Source: Kribbella sp. ALI-6-A
GTDB taxonomy: Bacteria; Actinomycetota; Actinomycetes; Propionibacteriales; Kribbellaceae
Direction: 5' to 3'
Assembly: GCF_001984195.1 (NCBI RefSeq)
Contig: NZ_MTQN01000012.1
Coordinates: 1,984,001-2,048,000 of the forward strand
DNA: 64,000 nt
Under the pieces are notes generated by a model, which was given only the letters and a program-made list of their open reading frames with translations, ran no database searches and was not told the origin of the DNA. The position numbers and the translations under genes are program-made. Below, one piece after another: positions 58,034 to 64,000 of the stretch. Position 1 is the first letter of the stretch; each line of letters starts with the position of its first letter.

Positions 58034-58087
58034 GTCGCACCGACGAGGACGTTCCGTGAGCCGGACCGACGAGGAGATCGTCCCGTG
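58030..58087 (+). other. Two mini-ORFs chained by GTGA overlaps before tetR
   Basis: A near-repeat of GTGAGCCGGACCGACGA occurs at 58030, 58056 and 58085. The first two copies encode nine and ten codons (MSRTDEDVP and MSRTDEEIVP) and stop at TGAs that overlap the GTG of the next copy. The third is the tetR start. The three copies are in three different frames, and each junction is GTGA, beginning with the isomerase stop. Confidence 0.6.
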
Positions 58088-58681
58088 AGCCGGACCGACG
58101 AAACGGCGGGCCGCGGCCGGCGACCGGGCGGTCCCGACACCCGGGGCGAGATCCTGCGCGCCGCCCGGGAGTCCTTCGCCGGCAACGGCTTCGCCGGTAC
58201 GTCGCTGCGCGGCGTCGCGCGGGCCGCCGGCGTGGACGCGGCGCTGGTGCACCACTACTTCGGCGGCAAGGACGAGTTGTTCGTCGAGGCGATGGCGTTG
58301 CCGATCGATCCGCGCCAGGTGGCGGCGACGATCGTCGGCGGGCCGCCCGAGGAGCTCGGCCGGCGGATCGTCACCGTGTTCCTCGGGGTCTGGGAGTCCG
58401 CCGAGGGGCAGCAGCGGATGAAGGCGTTGCTGCGCAGCATGGTGAGCAGCGACCAGGTGGCGCACCTGATGCGCGACGGGATGACCCGGATGATCATCGG
58501 GCCGGTCTCCGAGACGCTCGGCGTACCGGACGCCCGGCTGCGGGTCGGTCTGGTCGCCTCGCAACTGGTCGGGATCGCGCTGGTCCGCTACCTGCTCGAA
58601 CTGGACCCGGTCACGACCACGCCGACGGCCGAGCTGATCGACCGGATCGCGCCGGCTCTGCAGCAGTATCTGACCGGCTGA
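58085..58681 (+). CDS. TetR-family transcriptional regulator
   Basis: 198 residues with GTG 58085. The helix-turn-helix part is 'TRGEILRAARESFAGNGFAGTSLRGVARAAGVDAALVHHYFGGKDELF' (about 18-65), the typical TetR N-domain. The ligand domain (about 70-198) ends at 'IAPALQQYLTG' and resembles the TetR_C_7-like group. It probably controls the ABC export pair 51 bases downstream, a common pairing. A repeated start segment precedes it (see the mini-ORFs). Confidence 0.92.
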   Translation: MSRTDETAGRGRRPGGPDTRGEILRAARESFAGNGFAGTSLRGVARAAGVDAALVHHYFGGKDELFVEAMALPIDPRQVAATIVGGPPEELGRRIVTVFLGVWESAEGQQRMKALLRSMVSSDQVAHLMRDGMTRMIIGPVSETLGVPDARLRVGLVASQLVGIALVRYLLELDPVTTTPTAELIDRIAPALQQYLTG

Positions 58682-58731
58682 CCTCCCCCTGACCTCTTGC
58701 CATGGCTTCCCGTCCGTTCTAAATTCATCGC

Positions 58732-59454
58732 ATGATGAAAAACGCGGTGCAGTGCCGGTCGCTGGTGGTCGTCCGCGGGGACCGCGAGGTCCTGCACGGC
58801 ATCGACTGCGCGCTGGTGACCGGCTCGGTGACCGGGCTGCTCGGGCCGTCCGGCTGCGGCAAGACCACGCTGATCCGCGCAATCGTCGGCCTGCAGGCCA
58901 AGGTGACCGGCGACGTCGAGGTCCTCGGCCTGCCCGCCGGATCCCCGAAGCTGCGCGGCCGGATCGGCTACGTCACCCAGGAGCCCAGCGTGTACGGCGA
59001 CCTGACGGTGACCGAGAACCTGCGCTTCTTCGCCGCTGTCCTCGGCGTCTCCGCGGACGATGTCGATCGCGTGATCGACGCCGTCGACCTCGGCACCCAC
59101 GCGACCGCCCGGGTCGACCAGCTCTCCGGAGGCCAACGCTCCCGCGCGTCGCTGGCCGCCGCCCTGCTCGGCAACCCCGAGCTCCTGGTGCTCGACGAAC
59201 CGACCGTCGGCCTCGACCCGGTCCTGCGCCGCGACCTCTGGGACCTGTTCCACCGGCTCGCCGCCGACGGCGCGACCTTGCTCGTCTCCAGCCATGTGAT
59301 GGACGAGGCGAGCCGTTGCGACCGGCTGTTGCTGATGCGCGACGGCGATCTGCTCGCCGACGACACCCCCGCCGACCTGCTCGCCGCGGCCGGGACCGCC
59401 GACATCGAGCAGGCGTTCCTCACGCTGATCGACCGGAAGACAGGTGCCCGATGA
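58732..59454 (+). CDS. ABC exporter ATP-binding protein
   Basis: 240 residues. Walker A 'GPSGCGKTT' (38-46), Q-loop in 'GYVTQEPSVYGDLTV', signature 'LSGGQRSRASLAAALL', Walker B 'LLVLDEPTVGLD' and the switch His in 'LLVSSHVMDEA' are all intact. It is of the ABC-2 drug/antibiotic exporter type (DrrA/NatA-like). It is coupled to the permease by ATGA. The preceding TetR gene is the likely regulator. Confidence 0.94.
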   Translation: MMKNAVQCRSLVVVRGDREVLHGIDCALVTGSVTGLLGPSGCGKTTLIRAIVGLQAKVTGDVEVLGLPAGSPKLRGRIGYVTQEPSVYGDLTVTENLRFFAAVLGVSADDVDRVIDAVDLGTHATARVDQLSGGQRSRASLAAALLGNPELLVLDEPTVGLDPVLRRDLWDLFHRLAADGATLLVSSHVMDEASRCDRLLLMRDGDLLADDTPADLLAAAGTADIEQAFLTLIDRKTGAR

Positions 59455-60188
59455 CACCCCGCGTCACCTTCGCCGTCGCCGCGCGCGTACTGGCCCAGCT
59501 GCGTCGCGACCACCGCACGGTCGCGATGCTCGTCGTCCTGCCGACTCTGCTGGTCAGTCTGATGTGGTGGATGTTCACCGACTCGCCGGCCACGTTCGAC
59601 CGGGTCGGCGGACCACTGCTCGCGGTCTTCCCCGCGATCATCATGTTCACCGTCACCTCGGTCGCGGTGCTTCGGGAACGCTCGACCGGGACGCTGGCCC
59701 GCCTGTTCACGATGCCGATGGCCAAGCTGGATTTCCTGCTCGGTTATGCCTTCGCCTTCGCGCTGATCGCCGTCGTGCAGGCGGCCGTGGTGGTCTCGAT
59801 CGCCTTGTACGCGCTGGATCTCGACATCGAGGGCGCCGCCTGGCAGCTCGGGGTGGTCGCGGTGCTGGACGGGGTTCTCGGGACGGCGCTGGGGTTGTTC
59901 GCCAGCGCGTTCGCGGCGACCGAGTTCCAGGCCGTGCAGATGATGCCGGCGGTGATGATCCCGCAGATTCTGCTGTGCGGACTGCTCGTCCCGCGGGAGC
60001 GTCTGCCCGGCGTACTGGAGGCGGTCAGCGATGTGCTGCCGCTGTCGTATGCCGTCGACGCGGTGGCCGGAGTTGCTGCGGGCAACGGCTTCGGCGCGGG
60101 CGCGGGGACCGACGCGCTGGTGGTCACCGCCTTCATCGTCGCCGCGCTGGCGCTGGGGGCCGCCACGCTCAGGCGGCGTACGGCCTGA
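59451..60188 (+). CDS. ABC-2 type exporter permease
   Basis: 245 residues from ATG 59451, overlapping the ATPase stop. Six membrane helices are seen, with 'SVAVLRERSTGTLARLFTMPM' and 'LCGLLVPRERLPGVLEAVSDVLPLSYAVDAV' being the usual ABC2_membrane marks. It pairs with the ATPase just upstream for export of an unknown molecule, perhaps a drug. TetR, ATPase and permease together make a self-regulated efflux unit. Confidence 0.92.
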   Translation: MTPRVTFAVAARVLAQLRRDHRTVAMLVVLPTLLVSLMWWMFTDSPATFDRVGGPLLAVFPAIIMFTVTSVAVLRERSTGTLARLFTMPMAKLDFLLGYAFAFALIAVVQAAVVVSIALYALDLDIEGAAWQLGVVAVLDGVLGTALGLFASAFAATEFQAVQMMPAVMIPQILLCGLLVPRERLPGVLEAVSDVLPLSYAVDAVAGVAAGNGFGAGAGTDALVVTAFIVAALALGAATLRRRTA

Positions 60189-60199
60189 CGGTGATCGAT

Positions 60200-60303
60200 G
60201 CGAACGTGCACCACTCACCAACCTCCGATTCTCGCGGCTCCTGAGGTTCGTCGCCGCCTGAGCGACGGTCCGCGAACGAGGTTGATGAGTGGTGCACGTC
60301 CGC
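60200..60303. repeat. 26-base inverted repeat pair after the exporter
   Basis: The arms are 60200-60225 and 60278-60303, matching at 24 of 26 positions when inverted (core ACGTGCACCACTCA), 52 bases apart. They lie between the ABC permease and the next gene. They could be a terminator with a long loop or the ends of a small mobile element. I see no clear target-site duplication. Confidence 0.6.
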
Positions 60304-60360
60304 GGCCGCAGCGCACCGGGCGCCGCGGCGTACTGGGGTGTGCGCCGGTGGCGAGGGAAG

Positions 60361-61401
60361 ATGAGCAGTATGCGCATCTTCAAGCGGCGGCGATCGGTGG
60401 TGGATCCGATCGCGGGGTTCTGGACCTGGTGGGAGGAAACCGGGGCCCAGCTGGTCGCTGACGCGATCGCGCGCAAGGAGCCGGGCAGTATCAGCGGGAT
60501 GCTGGCCGAGCACGTCAACGCCATTCACGGCGGCCTGGACTGGGAGCTCGGTCCGGGACTGCACGCCGAGCACACTTTGGTCGTCACCGCGGCCGGCGAT
60601 CCCGCGACCCGGGCGGTCGCCAGGCGCTGGCTACGCTCCGCGCCGCCGTCCGACCACCTCTGGGAGTACGCCGATCTGCGGCGTCCCTCGCCGGAGGTGA
60701 CGATTCAGTTCGAGGGCATGCCGCCGGTCGCCTCCGACGACGCGCTGGTCACGATCGAGCCGGACGAGCGGGCGGCCGCCGTGCATGTCGGGGTGCATCA
60801 TCCGGTGTTCGCGCAGGTGTCCGAGGACGTTCAGCGCCGGATCACGTTCCTCCTGCTCGACCTGTCGCTCGGCGAGGAGATGACCGAGACCTGGATCGGC
60901 GCGGTCGAGACGCTGGTCGAGCGGCCGGCCGGGACCGTGCCGATCAGCGAGCTGCTGCCGACCGTGGCCGCGTTCGCCGCCGCGTTCACCACCGAGGATG
61001 GCAACCCGACCTGGCGGCTGCTGGAGGGATTCGTCGACGGCCAACGGCTGATCGCGACCACCGAGGTCCCGCTGCGCTCGATCCGCCTGCCGCATCTCGA
61101 CACCCACGTCGGCGTCACCATCGGCTACCCCGCCGGCCGCGAGGACGGGTTGCCCGACGCCGAGATGCTCGACCAGCTCCGCAACCTCGAGGACCACCTC
61201 ACCAGCCGCCTCGGCGACTCCGGCCGCCTGCTCGCCCACGAGACCATTGCCGGAGCCCGGACGCTGCACTACTACGTCGACGGCAGCACGCCCGCCCCTG
61301 CCCAGCTCGAGGCCGCCACCTCCGGCTGGCCGCACGGCGAGGTCACGCTGACCACCGCCAGAGACCCGGGCTGGCAGAACCTCAGCCACCTCGGCAGCTG
61401 A
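60361..61401 (+). CDS. DUF695-like protein of unknown function
   Basis: 346 residues from ATG 60361, preceded by GAGGGAAG. The protein is soluble, with no signal peptide. The N-terminal half has 'AGFWTWWEETGAQLVADAI' and an immunity-protein-like alpha/beta layout. The C-terminal ~120 residues, with 'RNLEDHLTSRLGDSGRLLAHET' and 'TLHYYVDGSTPAPAQLEA', recall the DUF695 domain. Function unknown. It stands alone between the export operon and proline dehydrogenase. Confidence 0.75.
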   Translation: MSSMRIFKRRRSVVDPIAGFWTWWEETGAQLVADAIARKEPGSISGMLAEHVNAIHGGLDWELGPGLHAEHTLVVTAAGDPATRAVARRWLRSAPPSDHLWEYADLRRPSPEVTIQFEGMPPVASDDALVTIEPDERAAAVHVGVHHPVFAQVSEDVQRRITFLLLDLSLGEEMTETWIGAVETLVERPAGTVPISELLPTVAAFAAAFTTEDGNPTWRLLEGFVDGQRLIATTEVPLRSIRLPHLDTHVGVTIGYPAGREDGLPDAEMLDQLRNLEDHLTSRLGDSGRLLAHETIAGARTLHYYVDGSTPAPAQLEAATSGWPHGEVTLTTARDPGWQNLSHLGS

Positions 61402-61602
61402 TCCTTCCGGCCCGGAATCACCCGCGGCAGTGAAGGCCTGGGCGAGCCGCTTGTCCGCCGCCCGGTCGTCCGCCAAGCTGAGGGCGGACCACTCGATTCA
61501 CTGGTGTGGTCCTGGCCACAGGATTAGGGACGGTCCGGTCCAGGCGCGTAGCCTGCTGACACCCCTGGCATTTGGGGCTGGGGGCGATGAGGAGGAACAC
61601 GA

Positions 61603-62532
61603 GTGCTTCGGCGAGTCCTGCTGGGCGTGTCCCGCAGTCCCCAGATCAAGAAGGCTGTCTCGTCGATGCCGGTCTCGAGCGGCATCGTCGCCCGGTTCGT
61701 CGCCGGTGAGACCGCGCCCGAGGCCGTCCTGGCCACCGAGAAGCTGGTCAGCAACGGCTTGAACGTGACGCTGGACCACCTCGGTGAGGACACCACCGAC
61801 CTGGCCGCGGCGACCGCCACCGCCGACGCGTACGTGGAGTTGCTCAAGCAGCTGTCCGAGGCCGGCCTGACCCAGCACGCCGAGGTGTCGGTCAAGCTGT
61901 CGGCCGTCGGCCAGGCGCTGCCCGGCGACGGCGAGAAGATCGCCCTGGAGAACGCGCGCACCATCTGCCTGGCCGCCCGCAACGCCGGCACCACGGTCAC
62001 CCTCGACATGGAGGACCACACCACCACCGACTCGACGCTGAGCATCCTGCGCGAGCTGCGGCAGGACTTCCCCGAGACCGGCGCGGTCCTGCAGGCCTAC
62101 CTGCGCCGCACCGAGGGCGACTGCGTCGACCTGGCCCACGCCGGCTCACGGGTGCGGCTGTGCAAGGGTGCCTACAAGGAGCCCGAGTCGGTCGCGTTCC
62201 AGAACAAGCAGGCCGTCGACAAGGCCTACGTCCGGGCGATGAAGATCCTGATGAACGGCGACGGCTACCCGATGATCGCGTCGCACGACCCGCGCCTGAT
62301 CGCGATCGCCGGCTCGCTGGCCGACCGCGCCAACCGCTCCCGCGACAGCTACGAGTACCAGATGCTGTACGGCATCCGCCCCGACGAGCAGCTCCGCCTC
62401 GCCCGCGAGGGCAACACCGTCCGCGTCTACATCCCGTACGGCGAGGACTGGTACGGCTACCTGGTCCGCCGCCTGGCCGAGCGCCCGGCGAACCTGCAGT
62501 TCTTCGCACGGTCCCTGATCAGCAAGAAGTGA
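61603..62532 (+). CDS. Proline dehydrogenase (monofunctional)
   Basis: It oxidises proline to pyrroline-5-carboxylate with FAD and passes electrons to the quinone pool. 309 residues with GTG 61603 and an excellent GAGGAGGAA site. The barrel segments 'VSVKLSAVGQAL', 'TLDMEDHTTTDSTLSI', 'VLQAYLRRTEGD', 'RVRLCKGAYKEPESVAF', 'MIASHDPRLI', 'YEYQMLYGIRPDEQ' and 'RVYIPYGEDWYGYLVRRLAERPAN' make the family certain. The P5C dehydrogenase partner is not in the window. The 200 bases upstream hold no gene. Confidence 0.95.
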   Translation: MLRRVLLGVSRSPQIKKAVSSMPVSSGIVARFVAGETAPEAVLATEKLVSNGLNVTLDHLGEDTTDLAAATATADAYVELLKQLSEAGLTQHAEVSVKLSAVGQALPGDGEKIALENARTICLAARNAGTTVTLDMEDHTTTDSTLSILRELRQDFPETGAVLQAYLRRTEGDCVDLAHAGSRVRLCKGAYKEPESVAFQNKQAVDKAYVRAMKILMNGDGYPMIASHDPRLIAIAGSLADRANRSRDSYEYQMLYGIRPDEQLRLAREGNTVRVYIPYGEDWYGYLVRRLAERPANLQFFARSLISKK

Positions 62533-62672
62533 GGCGTCTCCCCGACGCTGCTCCAGTACGGCGGCGCCGGGGAGTACGCGCCTGACCCACCGGTGTCGAC
62601 TGGAGGGGCAGGATCCTTCCCCGGCAGGAATCTGCTCTGGTAGGGCCTCGAACGGCGACGAATGCTGAGGAC

Positions 62673-63620
62673 ATGAAGACCTCAGTTTCCTTCCCCAGCG
62701 ACGGCCTCACGTTGGCCGGCCACCTCTACACCCCCGACGACGCCTCGCAGAGCGCTCCGCGTCCCGCGATCGTCGTCGGTCACCCGATGACCGGCGTCAA
62801 GGAGCAGACCGCCGGCCTGTACGCCGAACGGCTCGCCCGCCAGGGATTCGTGACGCTGGCGTTCGACTCCGCACACTGGGGCGAGAGCGAGGGTGAGCCG
62901 CGGTTCCTCGAGAATCCCGCCCGCCGCGTCGAGGACCTGAAGAACGCCGTCACCTTCCTCAGCGGCCGGCCCGAGGTCGACCCCGACCGCATCGGCGGCC
63001 TCGGCATCTGTGCCGCCGGCGGCTACATCGTCCCGGCCGCCGCGACCGACCACCGGATCAAAGCGGTCGCCACGGTCAGCGCCGCCGAGGAAGGCAGCTG
63101 GTTCCGCGACGGCCTCGCCCACTCCCAGGCCCCCGAAGTCCTGCAGGACCTGCTCGACCAGTCGGCCGAGGCCAGGACCGCGGAAGCGCGCGGCGAGCAG
63201 GTACGCCGGATGCCGATCCACCCCGAGACCCCGCCGGACCGCGGCGCGGTGAAGAAGAGCCTCACCCGGCACATCTACGACGGCTGGGAGTACTACCGCA
63301 CCGACCGCGCGTACCACCCGCACACCGAGAACTGGTTCGCGCTGCGCAGCCTCGACCTGCTCGCGCTCTTCGACGGCTTCCGGTTCGCCCATTTGATCGC
63401 GCCCAGGCCGCTGCTGATGATCGCCGGCACCGAGGCGGTCAGCGACTACTTCAGCGTCGAGGCGATCGAACGCGCCGCCGAGCCGAAGGAATTGTTCTGG
63501 ATCGAGGGCGCCGGCCACGTCGACCTCTACGACAAGGACGAGTACGTCTCGCCCGCGGTCGAAAAGCTCGTCGAGTTCTTCGGCGCGCACCTGAGCCGGA
63601 CGTCCGCGGCGGCCGCCTGA
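62673..63620 (+). CDS. Alpha/beta hydrolase with cysteine nucleophile
   Basis: 315 residues. The alpha/beta fold begins with 'PAIVVGHPMTGVKEQTAGLYAERLARQGFVTLAFD'. The nucleophile elbow is 'GLGICAAGGYI' (109-119), with Cys113 in the place of the usual serine, as in dienelactone hydrolases. The acid residue is probably in 'IAGTEAVSDY' and the His in 'GAGHVDLYD'. Such proteins are often labelled DUF1100 or dienelactone-hydrolase-like; the substrate is unknown. No signal peptide. Confidence 0.9.
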   Translation: MKTSVSFPSDGLTLAGHLYTPDDASQSAPRPAIVVGHPMTGVKEQTAGLYAERLARQGFVTLAFDSAHWGESEGEPRFLENPARRVEDLKNAVTFLSGRPEVDPDRIGGLGICAAGGYIVPAAATDHRIKAVATVSAAEEGSWFRDGLAHSQAPEVLQDLLDQSAEARTAEARGEQVRRMPIHPETPPDRGAVKKSLTRHIYDGWEYYRTDRAYHPHTENWFALRSLDLLALFDGFRFAHLIAPRPLLMIAGTEAVSDYFSVEAIERAAEPKELFWIEGAGHVDLYDKDEYVSPAVEKLVEFFGAHLSRTSAAAA

Positions 63621-63699
63621 TCACCACCCGACGGTCGCGGGCCTGGACCCGGTGCCGGCCCGCGACCCGATCCGGCACGGCCGAACCAGGTGGAACGTA

Positions 63700-63843
63700 A
63701 TGATCACGGCCGTTCCCGCTTCCGCGGATCCGCAGCTCGCCGAGCTGATCGACGATGCTTACGTCCGCACGTACGGGAGCCTCGCGAGCAGCGCGACGGG
63801 CGACCGCATGCGTCAGGCGACCCTTTGCGTTGACCTCCGCTAG
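63700..63843 (+). CDS. Possible small protein, 47 residues
   Basis: ATG 63700 is preceded by AGGTGG and opens a 47-residue frame with actinomycete codon use ('DPQLAELIDDAYVRTYGSL'). I find no family. It could also be a remnant of a longer gene. Low confidence. Confidence 0.3.
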   Translation: MITAVPASADPQLAELIDDAYVRTYGSLASSATGDRMRQATLCVDLR

Positions 63844-63864
63844 TCCGCCCAACCGGCGTGAGCG

Positions 63865-64000
63865 TCATCGCATCTGGACGGGAATTTCCACGCCCTCCGC
63901 AGCGAACGGTTCCGTCAGCACTCGGTACTGTTCCTCCGACGCCTGGTGGCGTTTGAGGACAGCACGCGTGGCGATGGAGACCGTGCTTTTGACCCGGGAC
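63865..64000 (-). CDS. C-terminal end of a gene running off the right edge
   Basis: Read on the minus strand, the frame is open from the edge to a TGA at 63865-63867 and ends 'TEPFAAEGVEIPVQMR'. The 44 visible residues are hydrophilic, with a normal mix ('VLKRHQASEEQYRVL'). Too short to assign. Confidence 0.45.
   Translation of the reverse strand, partial: SRVKSTVSIATRAVLKRHQASEEQYRVLTEPFAAEGVEIPVQMR

Noticed and set aside
61402..61602. Possible RNA gene in the gap before proline dehydrogenase
   Set aside because: Only a seven-pair hairpin at 61468-61489 is visible; no tRNA-like cloverleaf or conserved loop was found.

Overview
The window is high-GC actinomycete DNA, with many GTG starts and short or overlapping gene junctions. 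Lsr2, ClpC, a FilP/Scy-type coiled-coil pair, a family of secreted Ig-like proteins and a probable F420/flavin enzyme point to a filamentous member of the Actinomycetia. The gene content and overall flavour suggest Kribbella or a close Nocardioidales relative, but this assignment is from memory and was not tested by a search. No rRNA, tRNA, CRISPR array, prophage or intact insertion sequence was seen.

Region by region. 1-747 holds the 5' part of a secreted protein running off the left edge. 1017-5595 holds an orphan NuoD paralogue, two PH-domain membrane proteins, a MidA-type (NDUFAF7-like) methyltransferase and a 2H phosphoesterase. 5691-10712 is a cofactor operon: a DUF2520 reductase-like protein, panC, nadB, nadC and coaX, feeding pantothenate/CoA and NAD synthesis. 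10834-12818 is a Fur-type regulator with its likely target catalase. 12972-19277 is a head-to-tail operon of five paralogous secreted proteins; a sixth, lipid-anchored paralogue lies at 19768-21057. 21059-26902 carries dedA, lysS, lsr2 and clpC, with two ClgR-type operators before clpC. 27042-32308 holds a decayed gene and four poorly known membrane or secreted proteins. 32398-35775 encodes the Scy-like and FilP-like coiled-coil proteins. 36132-43321 contains mutY, disA, fabH and radA, broken up by pseudogene debris and unusual repeat arrays. 43452-48311 is a tightly coupled sugar-type ABC operon whose ATPase homologue has lost all its ATP-handling motifs. 48398-55227 carries a methyltransferase, an exporter, a cytoplasmic GH20 hexosaminidase, a wax-ester-synthase-like acyltransferase, a VOC protein and an SDR protein. 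55220-60188 has a cysteine-rich conserved protein, a Ppx/GppA phosphatase, a TIM-barrel isomerase, a TetR regulator and an ABC export pair. 60361-63620 has a DUF695-like protein, proline dehydrogenase and an alpha/beta hydrolase.

Points that deserve attention: (1) the orphan NuoD keeps the quinone-site histidine but replaces the other two key residues (Tyr to Trp, Asp to Glu), and lies near a methyltransferase whose mitochondrial relative modifies an arginine that this NuoD retains; (2) the six-member secreted Ig-like family; (3) a GCAAC-N3-GTTGC palindrome upstream of two unlinked secreted-protein loci; (4) CoaX without its first catalytic aspartate; (5) the ABC operon with a pseudo-ATPase and a membrane-anchored helical-repeat protein; (6) a Scy-like protein built of about 26 eleven-residue repeats with one seven-residue insertion; (7) two nine- to ten-codon mini-ORFs chained by GTGA overlaps in front of a tetR gene; (8) a palindromic repeat array next to an MFS pseudogene.
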